DNA of 64,000 nucleotides from NCBI GenBank assembly GCA_046297495.1, contig JBKBIP010000006.1, positions 62,001-126,000 of the forward strand. Direction: 5' to 3'. Of this stretch, positions 54,865 to 63,667 are shown in pieces. Under the pieces are notes generated by a model. The model worked only from the letters and a program-made list of their open reading frames with translations. It was not told the origin of the DNA and made no database searches. Origin of the DNA: JBKBIP01 sp046297495. GTDB lineage: Bacteria; Planctomycetota; Planctomycetia; Gemmatales; Gemmataceae. Both the position numbers and the translations under genes were made by a program. The stretch's first letter is position 1; every line of letters begins with the position of its first letter.

Positions 54865-55980
54865 ATGGCTTCCGCACGCCGACCTTCTTGGTTTTTGTGG
54901 GTATTCGGTCTGTTGCTGCTAGGGGGCAGTATCGGCGGCATGGCCTGGTACTTCCGCGACGAGTGGCGGCCCGCCGTCGAGGCTCCGCCCCCCGACTCGA
55001 AGACGCGCAGCATCGGTTTTGGCCATGTGGACGTGGAAGGGGGGATTATTTCCATCTATCCCGCTCAACCGGGCCGCGTGCAATATGTCCGTGTTCAAGA
55101 AAATCAACATGTGGACAAGGGGGACATCTTGTTGGAGCTGGATGACTTCCTGGCCCAGAAACGGCTGGCGGAAGCCCAGGCGGCCGAGCGTGTGGTGCAA
55201 ACCCAAGTCGAACTGGCGCGCCAACTCGAAACCCAATACCACTTCAAAGTGCGCCAACTGGAAGCGGGCATCGAAGCGGCCCAGCAAGCCCAGAACGCGG
55301 CGGCAGCGGATTTGCGCCGCCAGCAACACTTGGTATCGATTCAGGCCCGCGGAACCAAGGAAACCCTCGAAGCTGCCGAGGCCAACGTCAAGCGTCTGGA
55401 AGCGATGGTACGGGTGGAAGAAATTCGTTTGGAGGAGCTGAAATCGCACAGTCAAGACGCCAAACTGCAATTGGAGCGTGCCTTGGCGGAGCTGGAGGCC
55501 GCGAAAGCACGGGTCGAACAGGCCGCGAAAGCGGTTCAAGAGTGCCAGGTGCGCGCGCCCATGGCGGGAACGCCGTTGCGGGTTCAGGTAAATCCCGGCG
55601 AGATGGTCACGACGCAGATGCTGCAAGCACCCATTTTGTTCCGCCCCGACTTGCCCCTGATCGTGCGGGCCGAGGTGGCGCAGGAATTCGCCAGCGGCAT
55701 CTTCGAAAATCAACCCGTCGAAGTCGAGGATGAAATGCTCACCCAGGGGCCGAAATGGAAGGGGAAAGTCAAGCGCATTTCCAATTGGTTCGCGCGGCGG
55801 CGGTCCATGCTGCTCGAACCGGGACAGCTCAACGACGTGCGGACCTTGGAATGCGTCATCGAGCTGGACCAAGAGGCCAACCCGAAGACGCCGCCGTTAC
55901 GCATCGGCCAGCGCGTGCGAGTCCGCTTTTTATCTCCGCCTGGCGCCGAGGAAGGGAGATTCAACGGCGTGACGCCATAA
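54865..55980 (+). CDS. HlyD/DevB-like membrane fusion adaptor
   Basis: The 371-residue protein has one N-terminal TM anchor (SWFLWVFGLLLLGGSIGG), a split lipoyl domain (GRVQYVRVQENQHVDKGDIL and CQVRAPMAGTPLRVQVNPG) and a long alpha-helical hairpin (residues about 100-230) between them. Such adaptors connect an inner-membrane ABC exporter to an outer-membrane channel. AGGAG precedes ATG 54865. It forms a pair with the DevC-like gene. Confidence 0.9.
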   Translation: MASARRPSWFLWVFGLLLLGGSIGGMAWYFRDEWRPAVEAPPPDSKTRSIGFGHVDVEGGIISIYPAQPGRVQYVRVQENQHVDKGDILLELDDFLAQKRLAEAQAAERVVQTQVELARQLETQYHFKVRQLEAGIEAAQQAQNAAAADLRRQQHLVSIQARGTKETLEAAEANVKRLEAMVRVEEIRLEELKSHSQDAKLQLERALAELEAAKARVEQAAKAVQECQVRAPMAGTPLRVQVNPGEMVTTQMLQAPILFRPDLPLIVRAEVAQEFASGIFENQPVEVEDEMLTQGPKWKGKVKRISNWFARRRSMLLEPGQLNDVRTLECVIELDQEANPKTPPLRIGQRVRVRFLSPPGAEEGRFNGVTP

Positions 55981-56048
55981 TTCGATTTACTAAACTCCCC
56001 TTGGTGCCGATAATAACCATTCCCACGGCAAAAGGGGAGAAGTGAGCG

Positions 56049-57881
56049 ATGACCCGTGCCGCCGTATCCACGGCCGAACCCTTGTTGCGAACCTTGGCGC
56101 CAGCCCTGCGCCAGCTGGAGCAGAGCCTGCGCGCCTGGCTGAACGCGCCGCACCGCTATCCGCGGTCCACGCTGGCGAACGCCATGCTCGAAGGACTGGC
56201 CAACGACCTGATGCGCCAGGCGGAAGCCTTGGACGTGGATCGTCCCTTGCTGGTCATCATGCTCATGGGAGGCACCGGCGTCGGCAAATCGACGCTGCTC
56301 AATGCCTTGGCCGGCGGCGACATCGCCCAGGCATCATTCGCCCGTCCCACGACCCGCGATCCGGTCGTCTATTATCACGAATCGGTCAAGACGGACCGCC
56401 TGGACGTGGCCTTGCAACATTGCCGTTTGGTGCCGCACGACCGCCCCGCCTTGGAACAGAAAATCATCGTCGATACGCCCGACCTGGACAGCAACGAGTT
56501 GGCCAACCGCGACAAGCTGTTCCGCCTGCTGCCGGTGGCCGACATCGTGTTGTACGTCGGTTCGCAGGAAAAATATCACGACAAGCTCGGCTGGGAGCTG
56601 TTCCGCCAGCAGCGCAAGCGGCGGGCTTTCGCCTTCATCCTTAACAAGTGGGATCGCTGCCAGCATGTGGAGAGCGGCTTGCGACCCGATGAGGACATGC
56701 TGCGCGATCTGAAATCGGAAGGGTTCGACAATCCGCTCCTGTTCCGTACCTGCGCCCAGCACTGGGTCGAGAAAGCCGCTGGCAATGGTGACCTAAAGTT
56801 GCCGGCAGGGGAACAGTTCCTGGAGCTGACGAGCTGGTTGGAGATGGGTTTGACGCGCTTGGAGATCGAAGCGGTCAAGGCGCGTGGCGTTAGCCAGCTA
56901 TTACACCAGCTGCAAACCGCCCTGGCCGCCGTCCTCCCCCCCGACTTGAGTGAAACCGCCGACAAGGTACGCTCGACCTGGGAGAGCATCTTGCACGAGG
57001 AAGCCGGGGGGACCGCCGATGTGCTGCTCAACACCCTCGATCCCTACCAACGCGAGATCGAACACCATTTCACCGTCGAGAACCAGCGCCGCTTTCGCGG
57101 GTTAATGGCGGCCTACCTGACCTTCTTCACGCGCATGAAGTACATGGGTAGCACCTTGCGCGACCGGATACCGTTCTTGCCTAAACCGACCGAGGTGGTC
57201 GAGACGCCGGCGTCGTGGAACCTGTCCACCTTCATTCGCTCCTGCACGACGGTGGCGGGAGAGCGTCATCTCGATGCCCGCGTCCGCGCCTTGGCCAATC
57301 GCTTGCTGGTCGAGGCCAACGCTCGGCAATTTCCGCTGGCTCTGCTCACCGAACCGACCGACGCGGTCGCCAAGCTCGACTGGCGACAACGCTACGCCCA
57401 AGCGCTCAAGGACGTGCTGCACCGGGTCGAGCAGCAATGGACCAATCCCACCGGCGTGCGCCGATGGGTGAATCGCTTCATCGTCTTTCTGGCCGATTGG
57501 CTGCCGTCGCTGGCGGTGTTGGCCGCCCTGATTCGGCTGCTGTGGTTGTACTTCGTGGCCGAGAATTACAAGGTCGAGATGTTCGACGTGGTGCTGCCGT
57601 TGGTGGTGCTGTTGGTGGTGCTGATCCTGTTGCATGTGCTCATCAGCATAGTCATGCCGCTGCGCTGGCCGGCCATCCGCGGCGAGTTCCGCCGCCAGCT
57701 CGAACAGCGCTTGCGCGAGGAACTTGCGTCTGGTTTCGCCAGTGTTCCCAGCGAGGTAGCCGTCGCCCTCCTCGACGAACGCCGCCGCATCGAGGAGCTG
57801 CAAGCCGAAGTCCGCGAGGTCGCCCACTGGCTCGACGAACGCCAACAAGCCGCCAGCATTGAGAGTATGTATGGGAAGTAG
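56049..57881 (+). CDS. Dynamin-like membrane GTPase
   Basis: A 610-residue protein: helical N-terminus, G1 MGGTGVGKSTLLNALAGG (residues about 75-90), a conserved Thr-rich switch (FARPTTRDPVVYY), G3 VDTPDLDSNE, G4 NKWD, then a long helical part and two C-terminal TM segments (LPSLAVLAALIRLLWLYF and VVLPLVVLLVVLILLHVL). This fits bacterial dynamin/YcjX-like proteins that act on membranes. It begins 68 bases after the HlyD gene; membership in the export cluster is possible. Confidence 0.85.
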   Translation: MTRAAVSTAEPLLRTLAPALRQLEQSLRAWLNAPHRYPRSTLANAMLEGLANDLMRQAEALDVDRPLLVIMLMGGTGVGKSTLLNALAGGDIAQASFARPTTRDPVVYYHESVKTDRLDVALQHCRLVPHDRPALEQKIIVDTPDLDSNELANRDKLFRLLPVADIVLYVGSQEKYHDKLGWELFRQQRKRRAFAFILNKWDRCQHVESGLRPDEDMLRDLKSEGFDNPLLFRTCAQHWVEKAAGNGDLKLPAGEQFLELTSWLEMGLTRLEIEAVKARGVSQLLHQLQTALAAVLPPDLSETADKVRSTWESILHEEAGGTADVLLNTLDPYQREIEHHFTVENQRRFRGLMAAYLTFFTRMKYMGSTLRDRIPFLPKPTEVVETPASWNLSTFIRSCTTVAGERHLDARVRALANRLLVEANARQFPLALLTEPTDAVAKLDWRQRYAQALKDVLHRVEQQWTNPTGVRRWVNRFIVFLADWLPSLAVLAALIRLLWLYFVAENYKVEMFDVVLPLVVLLVVLILLHVLISIVMPLRWPAIRGEFRRQLEQRLREELASGFASVPSEVAVALLDERRRIEELQAEVREVAHWLDERQQAASIESMYGK

Positions 57882-57936
57882 TTGTCAGTATGCGGTTGAG
57901 CGTGCGAGCCATCGGCGAGCGCGTAACTGACAACTA
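57879..57936. repeat. Hairpin carrying copy 3 of the GCGAGCCATCGGCGAGC element
   Basis: Arms TAGTTGTCAGT (57879-57889) and ACTGACAACTA (57926-57936) pair perfectly. The 36-nt loop holds the exact core GCGAGCCATCGGCGAGC. The left arm includes the GTPase stop codon; the right arm lies just before the CHAD gene. Confidence 0.75.
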
Positions 57937-57950
57937 GGAGTTAAATTATC

Positions 57951-58919
57951 ATGGCTGATGGCAAATGGATCAGCAACCTGGAGCCGACAACGGCCATCAC
58001 GGACGCGGCGCGGCGGGTGTTGGCCTTGCGCCTGGAAGTGGTGCGCGATTATCTGCCGCACGCCATCCGCGAGGCGGACAAGGATATTGAGTATGTCCAT
58101 CAGTTGCGGGTCGGCACGCGGCGGGCGGGGGCGGCGTTGCGCATCTTCGCGGAGTGTCTGCCCCCCAAGGTCCACAAGAAGGCGCGCAAGAAGCTGCGGG
58201 GCATCCGCCGGGCGGCCGGCGCGGCCCGCGATTGGGATGTCTTTCTCTTGTCGCTAGGCAAATTCGAGGAGATGAAGGGGCCACGCAACCTGCCGGCCTT
58301 CGATTTCCTCTACGGCTTCGGCTTGGCCCAACGGATGACGGCGCAAACGCAGCTGGAGGCGATGAACGGCAACGAGCCGTTCGACTTCGAGAAAGTCATG
58401 GCCGAAACCGTGGCGGCGGTGCGGCTGCCGGACGGCAACGGCAAACCGCGCACGCTGCTGGACATGGCCCGGCCCCTGCTCGCCCACCTACTGCACGAGC
58501 TGGAGCAAACCGCCAACGGCGACCTCAACGATTACGCCCATCTGCATGAGGTGCGCATTATCGGCAAACGGCTGCGCTATGCGATGGAAGTGTTCGCTTG
58601 CTGTTTCGGCCCAGACTTCCGCGAGACCATCTACCCGGCCATCGTGGACATGCAAGAAATCCTGGGCCGGGCCAACGACAGCCACGTCGCCAGCAGCCGA
58701 CTGCTCGCCTTGCGCGAAAAGCTGCGAGCCAACTACCCGGACGAGTGGAAACGTCTCAAACCTGGCTTTGATGCCCTGCTGCGCTTCCATCAGCGCCGTT
58801 TGCCTCAAGAACGACAACAATTCCTCGATTGGTGGCAGACGTGGAAACAATCCAGCGATGAGGCGATCTGGTCGCAGCTGTTGCACAAGCCGGAGGGAAC
58901 ACCCGCGCCGGATATGTGA
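57951..58919 (+). CDS. CHAD-domain protein
   Basis: The 322-residue all-helical protein has the CHAD signature VHQLRVGTRRAGAALRIF near residue 45, with further basic patches (HEVRIIGKRLRYAMEVF). CHAD proteins bind polyphosphate through these Arg/Lys/His residues. It follows the GTPase by about 70 bases. No CYTH/triphosphatase partner is present. Confidence 0.9.
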   Translation: MADGKWISNLEPTTAITDAARRVLALRLEVVRDYLPHAIREADKDIEYVHQLRVGTRRAGAALRIFAECLPPKVHKKARKKLRGIRRAAGAARDWDVFLLSLGKFEEMKGPRNLPAFDFLYGFGLAQRMTAQTQLEAMNGNEPFDFEKVMAETVAAVRLPDGNGKPRTLLDMARPLLAHLLHELEQTANGDLNDYAHLHEVRIIGKRLRYAMEVFACCFGPDFRETIYPAIVDMQEILGRANDSHVASSRLLALREKLRANYPDEWKRLKPGFDALLRFHQRRLPQERQQFLDWWQTWKQSSDEAIWSQLLHKPEGTPAPDM

Positions 58920-58964
58920 CATGTCCTAATCATGGATCGCATGGCGCGGCAAGGGAGACGATGT

Positions 58965-59008
58965 GCGCGAAACGAGGAATCCATCAACGCGGATTCCTCG
59001 TTTCGCGC
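58965..59008. terminator. 18-bp perfect hairpin between convergent genes
   Basis: Arms GCGCGAAACGAGGAATCC (58965-58982) and GGATTCCTCGTTTCGCGC (58991-59008), with an 8-nt loop. The arms contain a variant of the TCATCGTTTCGCG word. It ends both the CHAD gene and the di-haem oxidoreductase gene. Confidence 0.7.
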
Positions 59009-59018
59009 GGACCTTGCC

Positions 59019-61019
59019 TCAGCGTACCCCATCCCGGAAGCCGGGTTTGTGTGGTTCGGGGTCGATGACATCGGGGAAGCCATCGCCGTCGCTGTCCTTG
59101 ATGTAAGGCAAATCAAGGCCATAGGCTTGTCGCACATTGGTCAGGGCGTGGGAGATGATCGGGTCGCCGCGCAGGTTTTCAATCGGCCCCTCGATCTTGC
59201 CCGGCACGCGGAACAGCCATTCGGGATTGAAGCGCTCCACGCCGGTATCCAGGCCTTGAACCATGAAATGGGCGCTGATCTGGCCGTCGCCGTCGATGTC
59301 GCACGGCAGCTGGTCCGTCTGGTACAGCACCAAACTTTGCAGAAAGCGCACGACTTGTTCCTGTTCCTGCTCGCTCAAGGCCAAGTAAGCGTCGCGGGAT
59401 GCCAACGCCTCGCCACCGTGCCGCCGGATGACGGCATCGAGGTCGAGACTGGCGCCATCATGGCCGTAAGGAGCGGTCGTCCCCACTCCCCACAACGGCG
59501 GCGTACGCCACTTCTTGACGACGCTGCCATCGAATTGAATTTGATAAAATTCCTCGCCGACATCGTGGTACTTGAAGTCGCTGTAGATGCCGCGCACCGT
59601 GTAGGCTTTGCGGCGCGGCACCCAGCGCAGCCCGGTCATGGCATTGTCCCCTTTGGCATAAGAAACCAACTCGGAAAGATAGACCAGCTTCCCTTCCAGG
59701 CGGGCGGTCTGCTTGTTGTACTCGACCTTCAACTCGAAGAAGCGGCGGTCGCCGTCGTAGCGCTGGGTGTAATCCGTCGCGCCGGGATTATAGGCGTGTA
59801 GGTGCCAGTCGGGGACGTGGCAGCTGGCGCACTGAACCTGGTGGAAGAGCTTCTCGCCGACCAAGACGTCGGCGGTGATCTTGCCGCGCGCCGGGGCGGG
59901 ATGATTCAGCTGATACCATTCGATCATATCGAGGTCCCCTTCGGTGATCTCCTCGCAGTAGCCGTCGCGGTCGGGGTCGTCGAGGCTGATGCCGGTCGGC
60001 CCTTTGACGGCGCCGCGGTCCTTGCCGACTTCGGTGACGAACTGCTGCGCTCCCGCGTTGGAGACCTTGGCCAAGCCGCTGGGATGCGTCGGTGTCAGCG
60101 TGGTCGGGTCGCACGGTTGCAAGCCGGCGTGGATGTCGAACGGCGTGGCCGAAAAGGCGCGAATGGTCGTTGACACCGGCGGTCGGAACGGCATGTATAG
60201 GTGCCCCCAGCCGAAGATTTGCACCTGAATGGTGTAACCCGCCACGCCAGGAAAATTCAGATTCTTGGCGAAGGGAATGCGTTTCCCCTCGGCATCGACG
60301 AAGATCGGATAGAAGATCGGATTCAAGTCGGGGAAGCCGTTGCCATTCACGTCATCGAAGCTTCCCATGTCAATCTCATAACATTCCCCAGTGATGTCAT
60401 CGGGCAGGTTCTTGATGATGCAGCGTTTGCCCTTGGCTTCCGCCAAGCTGATCCAACCATCGCGGTTGTCATCGGCTTGGGCCAGGGCTTGCAGGCGCAT
60501 TTGCAGGCCGATCATCTCGACCAGACCGGCCCCGAACATGTGCGGCGTGTTGCGGCCGGCGCCGCCGTTCTTGGGGATGGTCATGCCGGCGCCGGCGTCG
60601 CGGTACGGGACATTGTGGCAGGCGCCGCAGGAATTGGTATGGCCGCGATCCATCATCTTCGTCGAGCCGTCGGGCAGGATGATGCCGTCAAGCTTGCCGC
60701 TGTCGCCATAGACGCCGTCCCGTTCGCGGAAATTGCGTTGGAACAGGCTCCGGCCCCATTGGTAGCCCAGCCACGGATCCACCTGCTGCAAGTACATCGA
60801 ACCCCCTTCAAGGGCTGGGTCTTCGGTGTGGATGATCCGGCAGCGCGGATTCTTGATCGATAGTCCGCTCAGGTCGCGCGGCGTGTCAATCGGATTGTCG
60901 AGGGAGTTGCCAGGCCGTTCCGTCTGCTGGGCGCGCAACCAGAGTTGATGACCGAAAAAGGCCACGGTGGACACACCGAGGATGAAACCAACGAGGAAGA
61001 GACTAAAGCGTTTGGTCAT
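59019..61019 (-). CDS. Di-haem oxidoreductase-like cytochrome with Ca-binding loops
   Basis: The protein of 666 residues has an N-terminal anchor (RFSLFLVGFILGVSTVAFF) and two haem c sites (SCGACHNVPY and CASCHVPDWH), like DHOR/thiol-oxidoreductase or MauG-type proteins. Between and after them are Asp-rich loops resembling EF-hand/thrombospondin type 3 repeats: DDNRDGWISLAEAKG, DVNGNGFPD, DPDRDGYCEEITEGD, DIDGDGQIS and DSDGDGFPD. ATG 61019 is chosen as the start just before the anchor. The substrate is not known. Confidence 0.85.
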   Translation of the reverse strand: MTKRFSLFLVGFILGVSTVAFFGHQLWLRAQQTERPGNSLDNPIDTPRDLSGLSIKNPRCRIIHTEDPALEGGSMYLQQVDPWLGYQWGRSLFQRNFRERDGVYGDSGKLDGIILPDGSTKMMDRGHTNSCGACHNVPYRDAGAGMTIPKNGGAGRNTPHMFGAGLVEMIGLQMRLQALAQADDNRDGWISLAEAKGKRCIIKNLPDDITGECYEIDMGSFDDVNGNGFPDLNPIFYPIFVDAEGKRIPFAKNLNFPGVAGYTIQVQIFGWGHLYMPFRPPVSTTIRAFSATPFDIHAGLQPCDPTTLTPTHPSGLAKVSNAGAQQFVTEVGKDRGAVKGPTGISLDDPDRDGYCEEITEGDLDMIEWYQLNHPAPARGKITADVLVGEKLFHQVQCASCHVPDWHLHAYNPGATDYTQRYDGDRRFFELKVEYNKQTARLEGKLVYLSELVSYAKGDNAMTGLRWVPRRKAYTVRGIYSDFKYHDVGEEFYQIQFDGSVVKKWRTPPLWGVGTTAPYGHDGASLDLDAVIRRHGGEALASRDAYLALSEQEQEQVVRFLQSLVLYQTDQLPCDIDGDGQISAHFMVQGLDTGVERFNPEWLFRVPGKIEGPIENLRGDPIISHALTNVRQAYGLDLPYIKDSDGDGFPDVIDPEPHKPGFRDGVR

Positions 61020-61167
61020 GGCAAACTCCACGAAGTCTTGGCAAAGAGGGGGCCGGGCCGCTATAGTTTCCCTACGCACCAATGACATGGGGGTAGATCG
61101 CCGATCTACCTCACTTACCTACCCTAACCGATTTTTCGTCCCGTAGAAAGTAGAGGACCGACGAAAC

Positions 61168-61332
61168 ATGGTGGAACGCCGCATCGAACTGAACCGCCGC
61201 TACCATCGCAAGAAAAAACTGGCCAAGCTAAAAGCCCGCCTAGCCGCCGCCCGTGATTCCCGCGAAAAGGAACTCATCCTGGTGAAAATTCGCAAGCTCA
61301 GCCCCTGGTGGCAAGAACCCGCCGCGACGTAA
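61168..61332 (+). CDS. Small basic protein (DUF6800 type)
   Basis: A 54-residue protein, MVERRIELNRRYHRKKKLAK and so on, rich in Lys/Arg and helical, ending KLSPWWQEP. The sequence matches the small conserved planctomycete family DUF6800 as I remember it. It has no known function; the shape could suit RNA or ribosome binding. It has its own upstream region. Confidence 0.8.
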   Translation: MVERRIELNRRYHRKKKLAKLKARLAAARDSREKELILVKIRKLSPWWQEPAAT

Positions 61333-61337
61333 TGATA

Positions 61338-61397
61338 AGTGACCAGTGACAGATGTGTAGCGTGTGAGCCATCGGCGAGCATCTGTCACTGGTCACT
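61338..61397. terminator. 18-bp hairpin carrying copy 4 of the GCGAGCCATCGGCGAGC element
   Basis: Arms AGTGACCAGTGACAGATG (61338-61355) and CATCTGTCACTGGTCACT (61380-61397) pair perfectly. The 24-nt loop plus first arm base read GTGAGCCATCGGCGAGC (core with one change). It lies between the convergent DUF6800 and DUF2330 genes and probably ends both. Confidence 0.75.
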
Positions 61398-61405
61398 CAA
61401 CCCAA

Positions 61406-62818
61406 TCACGGGGGCGACGTCGGCAGAATCTCGGTGTATTCCGACACATCCTGGGCGCCGTCGATCTGGGCGGGCAGGATGAGCAGGTCGTCGTTCATCT
61501 CATCCTTGGCGAATTTCTTGCGGAACTTCGTCAAGAATTGCCCTTCCTGCAAGTGGCCGGCGAGCAGCTTCAGGTTCTTGATGTCTTCCGCCGGCGCTTC
61601 GCGCACCAGGTAGCCGGCGGGGCGGTCCTTGCGGTACTGCTCCAGCCGTTCGCGGATGACCTGGTACACCGCTTCCGCCTTTTGGCTGTCACGCACGTCG
61701 GCTTGGGTGAAGCCTGCGTCGGGATCAGGCAGCTTATCGCTGTAGGGAGCCTCGCCGCGCAGCACCTGAATATCCTCGGCGGTCAGCTTCTTGGCCCATT
61801 CCAACGTGGTGGCGATGTGGCCCTGCTTGTTCGGCTGCGGGCGTTGGCCGCTGATGAAGTTGAAGCCCAGCTGATTGCCGCGCTGGATGATGTCCCGCTC
61901 TTTCCCCTTGATCGCTCTCAGCCATTGGTCACCTTGACCCGGCAGGAAGTCATCGCCGAAGATGCCCTTGTCGTACCAGCCACGCGCGTTTTGCAGCATC
62001 GGCACCCACTGATATTGATAGGTCCAATCGCCGGGCAGGTCGGTCTTGTACGGCGCTTGCACGTAGAACAGAGCCTCGGTGTGATCCTTGACGCTCAACT
62101 GGGTGATCTTCAAGGGATAGATGAGCTTCTCGGAGGTGAACTGGAAGCGCGTCGGTGTCACTTCGCCAGCGAAGCTGCCGTCGGGGTTGCGCTTCATCTG
62201 CATGGTGTCGATTTTCATGACCGTGAAGAGCCATTTCTTTTGGATGTAGAAGTCCAAGGTGGCTTCATCACCGGCGTAGGAATACTTGTTATCCTTGAGC
62301 CAGGAGAACAAGTCGTCGGCGCGGTCGGCGCTGATGATCTTGTAATCGAGTGAACCGACCACCCCTTCCTCTAGCACGATGACTTTGAGACGATTTAGCT
62401 TCTGTGCTTTCGCTGTATCCAGCGCGGCCGCCGGGAGAGCAGCGTCATTTCTAAAGCGCAAAAATTCCGGTTGCGGCAGCAGCTTGGACTGCGGGTATTC
62501 GCGCTTCTTCATGATGGTGAAGACGGCTAGTTCCTTGAAGAAGTCGCGCGGCATCTCATCGAGCCGGGGGCGGGTGGGCGTGGGAATAACCATGCCGAAA
62601 TCGAGGGCGTTCCCTTCAAACTTCGGCTGGACGGTGAACGATTCGACTTTCTCGACCGGGTCCCAGGTGATAAACACCTTCTGGGCCGGCTGCAAAATGT
62701 CATGATCCTTGGCCGTGAAGTAGCAACAGGCGGAGTCCACGTTCGGCGGCCCGCCGCCGATCAACAGCGCGGCCGCCAGCACCGGCAGCAGCGCCCAACG
62801 AATTCCCAACACACGCAT
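61406..62818 (-). CDS. DUF2330 secreted protein
   Basis: The 470-residue protein has a signal peptide (LLPVLAAALLIGGGPPNVDS) followed by ACCYFTAKD, QKVFITWDPVEKVESFTVQ and FGMVIPTPTRPRLDEMP, the DUF2330 signature. Members are predicted to be exported; no function is known. No C-terminal anchor is present. Confidence 0.85.
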   Translation of the reverse strand: MRVLGIRWALLPVLAAALLIGGGPPNVDSACCYFTAKDHDILQPAQKVFITWDPVEKVESFTVQPKFEGNALDFGMVIPTPTRPRLDEMPRDFFKELAVFTIMKKREYPQSKLLPQPEFLRFRNDAALPAAALDTAKAQKLNRLKVIVLEEGVVGSLDYKIISADRADDLFSWLKDNKYSYAGDEATLDFYIQKKWLFTVMKIDTMQMKRNPDGSFAGEVTPTRFQFTSEKLIYPLKITQLSVKDHTEALFYVQAPYKTDLPGDWTYQYQWVPMLQNARGWYDKGIFGDDFLPGQGDQWLRAIKGKERDIIQRGNQLGFNFISGQRPQPNKQGHIATTLEWAKKLTAEDIQVLRGEAPYSDKLPDPDAGFTQADVRDSQKAEAVYQVIRERLEQYRKDRPAGYLVREAPAEDIKNLKLLAGHLQEGQFLTKFRKKFAKDEMNDDLLILPAQIDGAQDVSEYTEILPTSPP

Positions 62819-63035
62819 ACGTTACTCCTTTTGTGATTTGAGGATTGCAAGGGTACGATGTCTTAAGAAGAAGACGAAACCAGCAGGGAAATGGTTTGCG
62901 CGAAGCCACGTATGTCTATCTTTCCCTTATACCACCCCGGTGATTACTTGACAGGGGCCGGATTATGCGGTTTCATAAAGACATTGCCGTACGCACCTTT
63001 CGTGATGAACTCTTGGTCTCGCTCCGTCGTAGAAA

Positions 63036-63662
63036 TTGTGTGATGACGTGCAGCCAACTGATCCCTTAACAACTTGCTCCGACGAAGAACTGATGGCTCG
63101 CTTCTGCGACGGCGAGACCGAGGCGTTTGGCGTCTTGGTGCGCCGTTACGAGCGCGAGTTGTACGGTTATCTGCGCCGGTACTTGGGGGACCAGAACTTG
63201 GCCGATGACGTGTTTCAAAACACGATGTTGCAATTGTATGTCAAAAGTGACAAATACGAGCAAGGACGGCCGGTGCGTCCGTGGCTGTACACCATGGCCA
63301 CCCATCAAGCCATTGATGCCTTGCGCCGCAATGGCCGGCATCAGGCGGTCAGCCTCGACCAGCAGAACAGCGATGCCAGCAGCAGCGCGCGCGGCTTGAT
63401 CGAACTGCTGGAGACGCGCGGCCTCGGTCCCCTCGACCAGGCGGAAGGGGAAGAACGCCGGGAGCGCGTGCGGCACGGCGTCGAGCAGCTCCCCGACTTT
63501 TTGCGTCAAGTGGTCGTGCTGGCTTATTACCAGGGGCTGAAATATCGGGAGATCGCCGACATCCTCGATATTCCCGTGGGCACGGTCAAATCCCGGTTGC
63601 ACTCCGCCTTGTTGAAACTCCATGAAGCATGGAGCGAAACCCCCTCCCTTGGCGAACTTTAA
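63036..63662 (+). CDS. ECF-type RNA polymerase sigma factor
   Basis: The protein of 208 residues contains region 2 (FGVLVRRYERELYGYLRRYL with DDVFQNTMLQLY) and region 4 (LPDFLRQVVVLAYYQGLKYREIADILDIPVGTVKSRLHSALLKL). The start is uncertain (TTG 63036 or GTG 63048). The gene is followed after 5 bases by a probable anti-sigma gene, the usual layout for ECF pairs. Confidence 0.92.
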   Translation: MCDDVQPTDPLTTCSDEELMARFCDGETEAFGVLVRRYERELYGYLRRYLGDQNLADDVFQNTMLQLYVKSDKYEQGRPVRPWLYTMATHQAIDALRRNGRHQAVSLDQQNSDASSSARGLIELLETRGLGPLDQAEGEERRERVRHGVEQLPDFLRQVVVLAYYQGLKYREIADILDIPVGTVKSRLHSALLKLHEAWSETPSLGEL

Positions 63663-63667
63663 CAGAT

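Noticed and set aside
61364..62353. Long plus-strand open frame opposite DUF2330
   Set aside because: It is antisense to a gene with a signal peptide and family motifs.
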